Shown here in pieces: positions 24,216-33,951 of a DNA stretch of 64,000 nucleotides. The position numbers and the translations under genes are program-made. Each line of letters opens with the position of its first letter. The stretch's first letter is position 1. Below the pieces are notes generated by a model that searched no databases, was not told where the DNA came from, and was given only the letters and a program-made list of their open reading frames with translations. Origin of the DNA: an uncultured Roseibium sp. (GTDB taxonomy: Bacteria; Pseudomonadota; Alphaproteobacteria; Rhizobiales; Stappiaceae); the NCBI RefSeq assembly GCF_947499295.1, contig NZ_CANMNP010000019.1, forward strand, positions 1 through 64,000, in the 5' to 3' direction.

Positions 24216-24886
24216 GTTCGATGATCCTCCGGATGATATCGCCCATGATTTTCCCCCGCCGCTTTTTCTTGCCCACTTTCAGCCTTGTGCTGCTCCGGCA
24301 AAATGAGCCATCGGAATGCGCCTGCGTCCGGCAGTCCCCGACAGCTGAACTCAATGGGCCGGTCTCCGGCCTGACAGCGAAACTGCGACAACAGATGTTC
24401 TCCGGTGTCTGGCGCTGCATCGAGTGCAACCTGGTCCACCCCATGGAAAACGTTGTTCAGATCGACCGGTGCTTCAAGATTCTTGACGCCAGATTGAAAC
24501 GCTTCAAGTGTCGCCTCTTCTTCAAGGGTCTTTAGGAGCAGATCCTCGACATTGTCATACCAATCGCTATTGGGAGATCCATTCAAACCGGTTCCGGTCG
24601 GGGCGACCACGGTAAGTGGAAACTCGCGCCCAACCTTGTCAATGCTCGGCATGAACGCGCCGGCAACGGCAACGCCCAGTTCACTGCCTTCCTGAGCCGG
24701 CGTCAACCAGAACCGCCAGACCGGCATGGTCATATAGGCCTCCTCCCAGGCTTCTATTAAATCCAGCCGTGACTGCGCCAGCCCCTTCATCAGAAAGGGC
24801 TCCCACAGTCTCATGAAACCGGCTGGGCAGTTTGCGGTCACAAAGTCCGCCCTTGCTGCCAGTTTTCCAAAATACCCGGCCCCCAT
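24212..24886 (-). CDS. tagF: T6SS-associated protein TagF
   Basis: A 224-residue protein from ATG 24886, 4 bp after the tssM stop; a TTG at 24922 inside tssM would add 12 residues that are not conserved. The family opening GYFGKLAARADFV and the WEPFLMKGLAQSR, MPVWRFWL, GAFMPSIDKVGREFPLTV segments are present. TagF is a post-translational repressor of the T6SS; in some bacteria it is fused to PppA, and here the two genes overlap, in keeping with joint action. The C-terminus is polar and basic. Confidence 0.92.
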   Translation of the reverse strand: MGAGYFGKLAARADFVTANCPAGFMRLWEPFLMKGLAQSRLDLIEAWEEAYMTMPVWRFWLTPAQEGSELGVAVAGAFMPSIDKVGREFPLTVVAPTGTGLNGSPNSDWYDNVEDLLLKTLEEEATLEAFQSGVKNLEAPVDLNNVFHGVDQVALDAAPDTGEHLLSQFRCQAGDRPIEFSCRGLPDAGAFRWLILPEQHKAESGQEKAAGENHGRYHPEDHRT

Positions 24887-24890
24887 TCGC

Positions 24891-27800
24891 TTAGAAGCTC
24901 GTGGGGCAGCTGAAGTCTCCAACAGCAGACAAAAAGAACGGATTGGGCTTGGAACGCAGTGTCACCGTAAAGGCTACCTGGCGGCCACCGAGCGTTTTCC
25001 GAATGACAAACTTGTTCTGACCTGAACTGACCCGATTGGCCCTCACAAAGCGGTAAAACGCCCAATCCCCGTGGATTTCCTGCCGTGAGCGATACCCTGG
25101 CACTTCAGGCTGTATCACCAGAACAACTCTTGGCGTCGCCGTGTTGCTCGGCCAATCGAAGCTGGCTGGAAGCGGCTCAATATCTGCATTGAACCCTGGG
25201 CCGCGCGTAACCAGCACAAGGTTGCCATTTACCTCCAAACTGGCAGCATCAGCCTGTTGCGACAATGCCCTTGGAACAACCTGAAGACCAACTGAAGGAA
25301 ATGCGTTGCCAGTCGGGAAGAAGGCCTGCTTGATGAGGTCTGCCCGTTCGAATTGGCGCAGCGTAGCATTGGAAAGCCGGTCTGCCTGCGAGACCTCCGG
25401 TTTCCAGTTCCATGGTCTCGAAGTGGTGTCTATCAGCGGTTTCAGGTTTTCGTCGAAAAACCGCTGCATGATGCCTGACGGTGAGAACAGCTTTGCAAAT
25501 TCCGTCATCGGCACCTCGGAGCGGCCATTGGAGAACGGATAGTTTCTGCCAACGATCTGCCGACACTGTTCAACGACTTGCGACTTCAGTTTTTCATTCA
25601 GTTGGGTAATCGACGTTTCCTTGAACTCCTCATCAAATTCCTTGGCCGACTGCAGGATCAATTGATCAAACGGATTGGGGAAACGCGTGGCATTGCTCCG
25701 AAGCAGCGATGCCTGAATCTGGACATTTGAGTTTGCGGTTTCGCTTTGAAGCGGGTTGTTGGCAACAACCAGGAGATTGTCCAGAATATTTTTAAAATTC
25801 AGCAACAAGGCATCGATCTTGCGGCTGTTTTCACCTTCAACGAGCACGTGATAAGGCCGGAAATGATCTTCAATGGCCTTGCCTGGAATGATAGTCGGAC
25901 CACTGTTGCCACCTGACCCGCCCACGGCATTTGCGATGCCGCCGGGGGCAAGGACCTTCAACCCTGCCTCAATTCCGATGCGCTTCAATCCGCCAGCCGC
26001 ATCGAATACGTAACGCTGGAACACTTTTTGCGCCGCATCCGCTCCCGCATCCGCTGCGTTGCCGCTGGACACCGCATCTGCGAGAGATTGACTGGCCAGG
26101 TCCTGTGTCAGCGACGTTTCGTTTCGTATGCTTTCCAGGAGTTGGACGACAGGAGAGGTCGGCGCGGAGACTGCCTGCAATGTCGTATAAAGCGGCTTGT
26201 CAGCCCGCATTGACTTGAACTTGAGATTTCCCAGGGCTTCTTCCCAGGCTTCGATGAAGTCCTTGGTGTAGAGGCCGAGAATTTCACTGGGAAGCGACTG
26301 ATATTGGTCGGAGAAGGCATTCGCCTCACTAATGTCGCCAAAGACCCACTTGTCTCGTTCCAGTTCTTCCCGAATTCCTGCCAGGTTCGGCAACACGGAA
26401 AGATGAAAACCTGGGTAAGTGAAAAACTTGTCGACAGCGACGGTGTCCAAAGTGTCTCCGTTGACGGTTTCAAACACTGTCACCATGTCCGGTCCGCCGC
26501 GCTGCTCGGCAACCCAATTGTCGCTGGCCAGGCCTTTCGCGCGTGACTTCAGCAAAGCATAGCCGCGTTCAGCGAGGCTGACGCGTGCCAATTCACGTTG
26601 CACTTCGGCCACCAGCACACCGTCCAACTGGTCCGTCATGACGTTGCCACCGAAATCCAAATCCAACATCGCAGTGACGTGAGTGTTGAGTTCGTTGCGC
26701 AGCACTTCACCTTGCGGACCGGGGAAACTTTGCAGGAAGTCTGCGCGGAAGGAATTTTTGATCTGGTCCTTGTCAATCTCAGGCGCATCGCCTGCAACCA
26801 TCCTGTAAAGCTTGGTCAGATTATAAAGCTGATCAATGGCTTCACCGCCCGGAGCCGTTCGGTTGTCCAGGACATCGGTCATCTGTTCTTCAATTCGCAG
26901 CAACAGACGCGGCCGGAGCAGCCTTTCCAATCCGCTTCGATAGGATGTGATACCTGCAGCTTGCAGTCTCTCCCGCTGACTGAGACCGAACTTTTCCATC
27001 ATCGGTGTCGGGTCATCCCGGGTGTCGTAGCCAGCCGGCAACCCTCTCAAGAGAGAAAGGATATAAGCTGTGTCGCGCAGGCTATCATCGCGCACGATAC
27101 GTTGATCGAGGACGCCCTCGCCTTCCGCCCGCACAGCTGCGACCGCCTTGGCAGTCTCATCAATGAGAGCCTTGTTGTTGAAATAGCTGATTGTCCAAAT
27201 ACTGCCGAGACCTAGCGTTGCCAGTACGATCACAGAATAAGCGGCAATCCTGGTAGCTGTTGCCCACCGCACCACTTGTCGATTGTGGGTAACCCAGCCA
27301 GCTTCACCGATGATAACCTTCGTCAGCAGGTCTCGCAGGAAATAACTCTTTCCCTGACCCGATAGAGCAGCCTGCTGATACGCAGTACCAAACGCCTGAC
27401 TCATTGAGCCAATCACGCGGTCGATTGCCGTGCCGGTCTGGGTGCCAGATGTAAAATAGAAGCCTCGCAGGACGGCGTTCGGATAATACCGGCTCGGCTC
27501 GAAAATGGCATTGAGGAAGCCTGTGATGCGGTCCTTGAGCGCGGCCACCTGAGTCGGAAAGCCATAGAGCATCAGGCGGGCACGCGGGTCGGGTTCTTCC
27601 TGCAGGCGATCCGCCATTTCCTCGTTCAAACGCTCGATCAGAAGATCGAATTCCGCCGGCGTTTCGGCGACCATGTTCTTGTTCTTTTCGCGCGTCTGGA
27701 ACGTTGCGCCCCAGACAAGTGAGCGCCTGCTTTCCGGGTAAGAGCCAAAGAACTCCATGAAACCGGCAACGGTATCGGCTTTGGTGAAAATCACATAGAC

Positions 27801-28544
27801 TGGAAAATCGATTTTCAGCGTCTTGTAAAGCTCGATCAGACGGGTTCTGATGGCGTCCGTGTGAAGTTTGAGCTCCGCTTCGGACAGCGTCATCAGGTCT
27901 TCCAGACTGATCGACACCATCACGCCATTGACTGGTTGCCGCGGGCGCGCCTTTCGCAGGATCTTCAAGAAGCCCAACCAGGCATCCCGATCATGCTCTT
28001 CGTCGGAATCCTGAGTTGTGTATCGTCCTGCGGTATCAATCAAAACCGCATTTTCAGCGAACCACCAGTCGCAGTAGCGTGTTCCCCCCAGTCCTTCGAG
28101 CTTTTGCGCTTCGCCCTTGCCGCGAGAGTTGGCGAATTTCAATCCGGAATGCATCAAGGCAGTGGTTTTGCCTGAGCCGGGCGGTCCGATCATCAAGTAC
28201 CAGGGCAAGTCGTAAAGGTAGGTGCGCGTGTTACCACTGGCTGACTTAAGCGTCTTGAGGGCATCCTTCATGCGTTCAGACATGATCTGAATGTCTTCGT
28301 CGCTCGCCTTGGGTTGAAGGATTTCCTGCTCAAGTGCGCGATTGGCCGCAACACGTTTGTAGATCCGATAAACCTGCCAGCCACCGATTGTCAGCAATAT
28401 GATCGAGGCTAGGAGCAGTCGTACCCACAGTGGTTCGAAGGGGCGAACACCTGCAATTGCCAAAAACGGGCCGCCAAACCAGATCAGGGCGATCAAGGCA
28501 AGAATGCCTATAAAAATTGCCGTAATACCGAGCCAGAATTTCAT
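24891..28544 (-). CDS. tssM: T6SS membrane-complex protein TssM (IcmF)
   Basis: A 1217-residue inner-membrane protein, the central part of the TssLM membrane complex. Two helices lie near residues 4-30 and 42-60, with a third near 435-460 (VIVLATLGLGSIWTISYF). Between them is a cytosolic NTPase-like domain with a Walker A, GPPGSGKT (120-127), and DTAGRY. The large C-terminal half is periplasmic with the IcmF-related domain (WPSNTATPRVVLVIQ near the end). Size is standard. It follows tssL after 33 bp. Confidence 0.96.
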   Translation of the reverse strand: MKFWLGITAIFIGILALIALIWFGGPFLAIAGVRPFEPLWVRLLLASIILLTIGGWQVYRIYKRVAANRALEQEILQPKASDEDIQIMSERMKDALKTLKSASGNTRTYLYDLPWYLMIGPPGSGKTTALMHSGLKFANSRGKGEAQKLEGLGGTRYCDWWFAENAVLIDTAGRYTTQDSDEEHDRDAWLGFLKILRKARPRQPVNGVMVSISLEDLMTLSEAELKLHTDAIRTRLIELYKTLKIDFPVYVIFTKADTVAGFMEFFGSYPESRRSLVWGATFQTREKNKNMVAETPAEFDLLIERLNEEMADRLQEEPDPRARLMLYGFPTQVAALKDRITGFLNAIFEPSRYYPNAVLRGFYFTSGTQTGTAIDRVIGSMSQAFGTAYQQAALSGQGKSYFLRDLLTKVIIGEAGWVTHNRQVVRWATATRIAAYSVIVLATLGLGSIWTISYFNNKALIDETAKAVAAVRAEGEGVLDQRIVRDDSLRDTAYILSLLRGLPAGYDTRDDPTPMMEKFGLSQRERLQAAGITSYRSGLERLLRPRLLLRIEEQMTDVLDNRTAPGGEAIDQLYNLTKLYRMVAGDAPEIDKDQIKNSFRADFLQSFPGPQGEVLRNELNTHVTAMLDLDFGGNVMTDQLDGVLVAEVQRELARVSLAERGYALLKSRAKGLASDNWVAEQRGGPDMVTVFETVNGDTLDTVAVDKFFTYPGFHLSVLPNLAGIREELERDKWVFGDISEANAFSDQYQSLPSEILGLYTKDFIEAWEEALGNLKFKSMRADKPLYTTLQAVSAPTSPVVQLLESIRNETSLTQDLASQSLADAVSSGNAADAGADAAQKVFQRYVFDAAGGLKRIGIEAGLKVLAPGGIANAVGGSGGNSGPTIIPGKAIEDHFRPYHVLVEGENSRKIDALLLNFKNILDNLLVVANNPLQSETANSNVQIQASLLRSNATRFPNPFDQLILQSAKEFDEEFKETSITQLNEKLKSQVVEQCRQIVGRNYPFSNGRSEVPMTEFAKLFSPSGIMQRFFDENLKPLIDTTSRPWNWKPEVSQADRLSNATLRQFERADLIKQAFFPTGNAFPSVGLQVVPRALSQQADAASLEVNGNLVLVTRGPGFNADIEPLPASFDWPSNTATPRVVLVIQPEVPGYRSRQEIHGDWAFYRFVRANRVSSGQNKFVIRKTLGGRQVAFTVTLRSKPNPFFLSAVGDFSCPTSF

Positions 28545-28577
28545 TTATACAGCCTTGTTATTCGGTTGCCCCGGAGA

Positions 28578-30185
28578 CTAATTGTTGATCACCAGACCTT
28601 TGGTCGGCGGTTTCAGGAAAACTTCCACCCTGCGGTTGAGAGCCTTGCCGTCACGGCTTGTGTTGGGCGCAATCGGTTCATCTGCGCCCCGCCCCTCCAC
28701 TGCCACCCTGTCGGGCTGCTGCAAAATGGATTGCATGACTGCAGCAACGGATTTGGCCCGCTCCACCGAAAGGTGCCAATTTGTTGGAAATCTCGGATTG
28801 TTCCGGATCGGATCGCTGTCCGTGTGCCCGACAACGAGAATCTCACCATCGACACCGTCCAGCGTCTGACTGACCTGCTCGACCAACAGCTGAAACTCGG
28901 GTCGTAACGTGGCCGCCGCCACGTCAAACTGAGCACGCATGCGCAACATGATCGCGGGGCCCGCTTGCTGAATTTCGACGCCCTCCAAACCGGCCAATTG
29001 TTCCGAGACCGTGTCTATGGTCGAATCTGCCGGTGGCTCCGGTGCAGGCGGTGGCTTCGGTTGATAGCCCTCGCGGGCGAGTTCAACAGGTCCTGTTGGG
29101 TAGAGCGCCGTTGCGCGACTTGCGATCACTTCGCTGCCGCTTGCCAACAGCAGCATGAGCGTCACATATCCTCCAAGCAGCAACGCGCCGGCAACAGCTG
29201 CAACCGACCAGATAGGGATGGAAAAACCCGTGCGCCTTTGAAGCAGTTCAAGCCCTCGCCAATGTGGAGACAGGTCGTCACCAGGTCGTGGTCTCACACG
29301 CCGCAATATTTCATGCAGATCCCGGCGTTCACGCTCAAGGCCCTGCTGACCGCCCTGGATTGCGCGATACTTTCCGTAAAAACCGAGGGACAAGCATGAA
29401 TGCATGACCTCAAGAACGCCAAAGTTTCGGCCCGGGTCCTGCTTTGCCTTTTCCAAAAGCTGGAAGAATTCGACACCACCGGTGGCCTGACCGAAAAACT
29501 GGGTCAGCATGGAATACTGCGTCCATTGATGCCGACCGGCAGAGGGTAGGTTTTGGACAATGTCGTCGGATGTCGCACACAAGGCGTAGGCTGCGGACTG
29601 GATTTGATCGTCCGTTATGCCGGCGTTTCTGAGGTCCTTCTCGAACGTCTTGATGGAATTGTAGACATCGCGCATCAATGCATCGAACTGGGCGTCCGTC
29701 ATAGTCAGATGCAAGCGTCCCAGCAACAAAAGCAGCGGGGCTGCAGCCCTTGAAATCGGATTGCGGTTTGCAACACGGATCTCATTGATGTCGGGAGTGT
29801 GTTCTAACTGGACGGCTACGGGCGCCGGCGTTCCAGCCGGCGGAGGAGCCGGTTGTTGCGGCGGCACCGGATGCTGAGGTTGTTGGGGTGGAGGCGTCCG
29901 GATGTCCGGAGCCTGTTGTTGCCCGTATTCATAGCCGGTTGGTGTCGGTGCATAGGGATCTGGCCCGGAACCTGGACCTCCCTGCCAAGGATCAGGAGCG
30001 CCGCCCGGACGCGCTTGTGGCGGCGCCTGCGGCGGCACCTGGCCTGGAGGCGCTTGTGGTGGCTGGCCCGGCTGCCCGGGTGGGCTACCTTGCTGTGTCT
30101 CACTCCATCGTCCCCCGGGATTGGGCCGGACGATGGTTTTTCCCTTACGTTTGGAAACGCCAAAGGGATCGTCGTTATCCGCCAT
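28578..30185 (-). CDS. tssL: T6SS protein TssL (DotU) with OmpA-like C-terminus
   Basis: A 535-residue protein from ATG 30185, whose A is shared with the tssK stop (TGATG). The cytosolic N-terminus carries GKTIVRP with T17, corresponding to the Thr14 site phosphorylated by PpkA in Agrobacterium TssL. A Pro/Gln/Gly-rich linker of ~100 residues follows, then the DotU domain (NPISRAAAPLLLLLGRLHL to ~345), a transmembrane helix (WSVAAVAGALLLGGYVTLML) and a periplasmic OmpA-like peptidoglycan-binding domain (EILVVGHTDSDPIRNN, LSVERAKSV, NRRVEVFL). This is the evolved form of TssL that anchors the complex to the cell wall without a partner. Confidence 0.95.
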   Translation of the reverse strand: MADNDDPFGVSKRKGKTIVRPNPGGRWSETQQGSPPGQPGQPPQAPPGQVPPQAPPQARPGGAPDPWQGGPGSGPDPYAPTPTGYEYGQQQAPDIRTPPPQQPQHPVPPQQPAPPPAGTPAPVAVQLEHTPDINEIRVANRNPISRAAAPLLLLLGRLHLTMTDAQFDALMRDVYNSIKTFEKDLRNAGITDDQIQSAAYALCATSDDIVQNLPSAGRHQWTQYSMLTQFFGQATGGVEFFQLLEKAKQDPGRNFGVLEVMHSCLSLGFYGKYRAIQGGQQGLERERRDLHEILRRVRPRPGDDLSPHWRGLELLQRRTGFSIPIWSVAAVAGALLLGGYVTLMLLLASGSEVIASRATALYPTGPVELAREGYQPKPPPAPEPPADSTIDTVSEQLAGLEGVEIQQAGPAIMLRMRAQFDVAAATLRPEFQLLVEQVSQTLDGVDGEILVVGHTDSDPIRNNPRFPTNWHLSVERAKSVAAVMQSILQQPDRVAVEGRGADEPIAPNTSRDGKALNRRVEVFLKPPTKGLVINN

Positions 30186-31519
30186 CAACGGCCCTCCCGA
30201 ATGGCATAGAATTCAAGCTGCAAATCCGGCCAGTTGCCCGAGAATTGCAGACCGATTGCCGAATCCTGGCTGAACTCACGCCAAAGTGGCGTCGTCTTAT
30301 CGAGCCTGAAATAGACGCGATCCGTCAACGCCCGGATCTGTGCAGGTGGAACCGGCATGTGAATTAGCGGAATGCCCGGCAAGTTGGAATAAACAATCTG
30401 CCGCATCTGGCCGAAGGGGCCTACCTTGAACAGTTTCGGAAACTCGCTCTGGATCTCGGTGAGCGGACGACGGGCAGCCACTTCGATGACAAAACTCGCC
30501 TGCGAGAACAGGTTTCGATCGACGATCGTCGACTTGAAGGCGTTCGGAGCCAATTGTTCCAGAGGAAGCCTGATCGCACGGCGATCGTAACCTGCCGACA
30601 GGAACGCCTGGATATCAGACAACACCGGTTTGAAGATTTCATGCAGCTTGTCGTGGTCGTAAACGGGATAGTTGCGGGCTCGGCGCTCCTCCGTTGCGAA
30701 GGTTGCGAGTTCGCCAGCAATCTGGAGGAACTCCGCATAAAGCCGCTCTGGATGGATATAGGCCGACTTACGCAGATGCATCAGCATCGGATGGATCCTG
30801 TTCAGCATCTGCAAGGTCAGATAGTCGAAATTCTGCAATCCGCCACCAGCTGACGTATCCGCTGCATAACGAGCGAGTTCGCTCAATTTACGCTCAACCC
30901 AACCAATCACGGAATCGATCCACCCCGTAACCGCGGGATGCACATGACAAGCCAGTACGGGCGGCGCAAATGTGCCGTCGGTTATGACGATACGATCCTT
31001 GATCTCCGTGATCCGTGCAACCGGCAGGCAGACATGTCCTGGATGGGGAGTTGATCTGATCGAATACATCAACCTTGGATGCGCAACATCTATCTCTTCC
31101 TCCTGCCGGATAGCAGATGTGGAATCGATGATAGTCTCGCGGCCCTGGATGTAGCGCGTGGCGGCATCGTCACGGCCACTTGCAACTTCAACCGCATTGA
31201 CTGTTGTCTCAGGAATTCCGAGCCAGACGATCTGTCCCGCCGCATCTTCCGGGACGTCTATCGCCGGTGGCGGTGTTCCGTCTGCTGGAAAGTTAAAAAC
31301 CGTACCATCGGGGAATATCCCGCGTCCGTATCGAAGAGCAAAGCGGCATTGCTGGCCGACATCCTGGTCAATTTCGATCTCCGAGAAACCCCAGGGATAA
31401 GGGGACGCCAGCCGAACCCGTTCATCAAGCAGATGCTCCCCGTAACGGTCGCTCTGCTGAAGGTGGTGCGGCCGCAAAAACAAGCCTTCGGTCCATGCAA
31501 CCTTGCTATACCACGACAT
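30185..31519 (-). CDS. tssK: T6SS baseplate protein TssK
   Basis: A 444-residue protein with the conserved N-terminus VAWTEGLFLRPHHLQQSDRY, LPVARI in the middle and LPGIPLIHMPVPPAQI and YFRLDKTTPLWREF toward the end. TssK links the baseplate to the TssLM membrane complex. It precedes tssL with a 1-nt overlap. Length is standard (about 445). Confidence 0.96.
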   Translation of the reverse strand: MSWYSKVAWTEGLFLRPHHLQQSDRYGEHLLDERVRLASPYPWGFSEIEIDQDVGQQCRFALRYGRGIFPDGTVFNFPADGTPPPAIDVPEDAAGQIVWLGIPETTVNAVEVASGRDDAATRYIQGRETIIDSTSAIRQEEEIDVAHPRLMYSIRSTPHPGHVCLPVARITEIKDRIVITDGTFAPPVLACHVHPAVTGWIDSVIGWVERKLSELARYAADTSAGGGLQNFDYLTLQMLNRIHPMLMHLRKSAYIHPERLYAEFLQIAGELATFATEERRARNYPVYDHDKLHEIFKPVLSDIQAFLSAGYDRRAIRLPLEQLAPNAFKSTIVDRNLFSQASFVIEVAARRPLTEIQSEFPKLFKVGPFGQMRQIVYSNLPGIPLIHMPVPPAQIRALTDRVYFRLDKTTPLWREFSQDSAIGLQFSGNWPDLQLEFYAIREGR

Positions 31520-31587
31520 TAAGGCTCTGCTCCCTTAACTCTTTCAGCGCTCATACTCATTGAACGCAAAGCAAAAAATCAATTCAA

Positions 31588-33294
31588 TCACAGTCCGGAA
31601 TTTTGTTCCGGATCTTCACTTGTCAGTTCTTCATAGCTCTCAGTGAAATACTGGGTGAACACACCGACCAAACCATCGTCGTAAGCACCGGACAAAGAGG
31701 TCCAGCGCTCCTGCATGCGCTCCCAGAGTTTCACCTTTTGATTTCCAAAAGTACTTTTGGCCACCTGACCTTCAGCTTCGATGGCCTTGGGCGAAAGCGT
31801 TTCATCAAATCTTGCCGCGGCCTTTTGCATCGCGGCGTAGGTCCAAACATGATGCTTCTGAATGTCCTTGAACGCGGCAGTCATCGCGCGGTCCATCGGC
31901 AAATACCCGTTCTCCTCAGCGCCTTGAGACAGCATTGTCTGCAGCGCCATCTGAGGTGTCGGCGAAAACTTCAACGCGTTGTTGCCGCTCCGACTGATCA
32001 GGGTTCGATTGGCATTGCGCGTCATGGCTTTGACCTGACTGCGTGCTTGCAGCAGCCCCATCAGGTCGCTCGTAATGCCTTGCATGATGACACCGAGCTC
32101 TCGGGCAAATGCTTCCTGGTCCCTGCCCTGCAGAGCGTCTTCAGGAATGCCAGCCCCTTCTGCGAAGGCCTTGATAAAATTGACCGAAACTTCGGGTGCT
32201 GCGCGCAGCGCAGATTTGTCAACAATCGGCTCTGAAACAGTTTCCTCCGGCTGCTCTGCCGGGGCAACCGGCATATCAGCCTTCGATGCTTCTGGAATTG
32301 TTTCGGGCGCTGTTTCTTCTGCGCTGGCGGCTTTTTCAACGATTTGCGCAGCCGCCCAATCCGGAGCTTCTGGAAAAGGTGCGTCCGTTTGGGGTTCAGG
32401 CTGTGGCGGAGGTGGCGCCTGAGGCGTTTCTACTTCAGCATCAGATCGCCCGAGATCTGGCATGTTGAAAAGCGGTTTTTCGTCTTCAGCTCCAGCCTCT
32501 CCGTCGCTCAGAGCTGGAAAGGGCGAACTGCCGAGATCCGATTGTGGCGCATCCTGCTGCGGAAAGGCGGGAGTGGCGGCGGCCATTTCCGGTCGGTTCA
32601 AATGCGGTTGATCGGCCAGGTGATCCATAGGATCGGCAAGTGCAGGCCGCACCTGCTCTGGTTCGGGCGCTCTTGCGTGTGGATCATAGAGAGATGGGTC
32701 GGCGCTTCCCCAGCCGTGCCCCTGTCGGCTCCAAACGTCATCGGCCGGTGTGCCTATGCCTGGCGCGGAAGACGGCGGAGCGTGTCGTCCCTCCATACCA
32801 GCCGGGCTGGACGCCCACGGGCCACCTTGTTGCTCGACCGGATAAGGCGCTTGCTGGTGGGCCGGCGGGGCCGATGGCCAGGCCGGATCCGGCATTGCAG
32901 GTGCTGCGGGCTGTGGAGCTTGCCATTGTGGTGGGGCCGGATTTGGTGAAACACTCGCCATGCTTCCATGGCTCTCATCAACATCAAGCGACACAACAAC
33001 GATGTAGTCGCCAATCATTACTTTGTCGCCAGGGCGCAGGACGTGTTCCTTGTCCATGCGGTTTGGACTGCCGTTCAAGAACGTACCGTTGGTTGACACG
33101 TCGTAAAGAACATATTGTCCGCCCTCATATCGTACTTCACAATGTCTTCCGGAGATGACGCGTTGAGGATCGGGCAAGCTCCAATCAAGATGTTCGTGTC
33201 GGCCGATATCGAAACCGCGGTCCGCGCAGCTATAGGATACCTGCCCCCCGGTTTCCAGCCGATCAACATTCTCAATCTGCAGCGTGATACGCAT
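31588..33294 (-). CDS. fha: FHA-domain protein of the T6SS (Fha/TagH)
   Basis: A 568-residue protein from ATG 33294 (a TTG at 33312 is an alternative). Residues 1-105 form an FHA domain with GFDIGRHEHLDW, ISGRHCEV and DVSTNGTFLNG, which binds phosphothreonine. A long Pro/Ala/Gln-rich linker (about 110-380) follows, then the TagH C-terminal domain (FIKAFAEGAGIPEDAL, VIMQGITSDLMGLLQARSQ, NALKFSPTPQMALQTM). In Agrobacterium, Fha binds phosphorylated TssL. It lies between DUF6931 and tssK in the operon. Confidence 0.95.
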   Translation of the reverse strand: MRITLQIENVDRLETGGQVSYSCADRGFDIGRHEHLDWSLPDPQRVISGRHCEVRYEGGQYVLYDVSTNGTFLNGSPNRMDKEHVLRPGDKVMIGDYIVVVSLDVDESHGSMASVSPNPAPPQWQAPQPAAPAMPDPAWPSAPPAHQQAPYPVEQQGGPWASSPAGMEGRHAPPSSAPGIGTPADDVWSRQGHGWGSADPSLYDPHARAPEPEQVRPALADPMDHLADQPHLNRPEMAAATPAFPQQDAPQSDLGSSPFPALSDGEAGAEDEKPLFNMPDLGRSDAEVETPQAPPPPQPEPQTDAPFPEAPDWAAAQIVEKAASAEETAPETIPEASKADMPVAPAEQPEETVSEPIVDKSALRAAPEVSVNFIKAFAEGAGIPEDALQGRDQEAFARELGVIMQGITSDLMGLLQARSQVKAMTRNANRTLISRSGNNALKFSPTPQMALQTMLSQGAEENGYLPMDRAMTAAFKDIQKHHVWTYAAMQKAAARFDETLSPKAIEAEGQVAKSTFGNQKVKLWERMQERWTSLSGAYDDGLVGVFTQYFTESYEELTSEDPEQNSGL

Positions 33295-33318
33295 GCCCAC
33301 CGGACCTTCCAATATAAT

Positions 33319-33909
33319 TTACAATACTGCCGGTTCACGCAGGCTGACTGTTGGCATCGCCCCGCCCTCGGCAAACGACAGTCCCGCAGAAATGCAGGTA
33401 TCGAGAGCATTATCGCGATTCGACGGCTCGACGAATCCCATAGCGATCATGATGCCAGCATTCACCGCCTTGGCCGTCAGATCAGCCGGCATATCAACCC
33501 GGTGATCGGGATTTGGCGACAGTGATCCACCGGACCATCCAGCGGCCATTCCGATCCATACTGCGGCACTGTCAGGCTTTGCAGCTTCCGCAGCTGCTTG
33601 GACCGCCGATCGGGCTTCTTCGTCGCCTTCACGAACCCAGTGTTCACATAGCTCCAATATGTGCCTGTCGGCGTCAGTCTTGACCGCACCGAGGCCTGAA
33701 ACGCATTTCATTCCCCACCAGACGGACTCTCGTTTCGGCAAAGTATGCGCAAAATAGCAGATTGACGTGAGCGGGCTTTCGCTTTCCTGCAATGCTCGCA
33801 CATAGTCCTGCGGCGCGACATCCGATGTTGGTTCGACAACATTATCGGACAATCCAGGATAAGTTTCAAATACCTGCTTGGCTTTCGTGAAGCGGATACG
33901 AGATCCCAT
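33319..33909 (-). CDS. DUF6931 family protein
   Basis: A 196-residue protein. The visible segments SICYFAHTLPKRESVWWGMKC, HILELCEHWVREGDEEARSA and WIGMAAGWSGGSL...PNPDHRVDM match the DUF6931 proteins I know from alphaproteobacterial T6SS loci. The sequence is hydrophilic and helical, without a signal peptide. It lies between vgrG (42 bp) and fha (24 bp), so it is cotranscribed. A chaperone or adaptor role for VgrG or Fha is possible but only a guess from position. Confidence 0.75.
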   Translation of the reverse strand: MGSRIRFTKAKQVFETYPGLSDNVVEPTSDVAPQDYVRALQESESPLTSICYFAHTLPKRESVWWGMKCVSGLGAVKTDADRHILELCEHWVREGDEEARSAVQAAAEAAKPDSAAVWIGMAAGWSGGSLSPNPDHRVDMPADLTAKAVNAGIMIAMGFVEPSNRDNALDTCISAGLSFAEGGAMPTVSLREPAVL

Positions 33910-33951
33910 CAGCCCAACTCCGTTTCTTTTCCCGTTGTGCGTTCAATGGCA

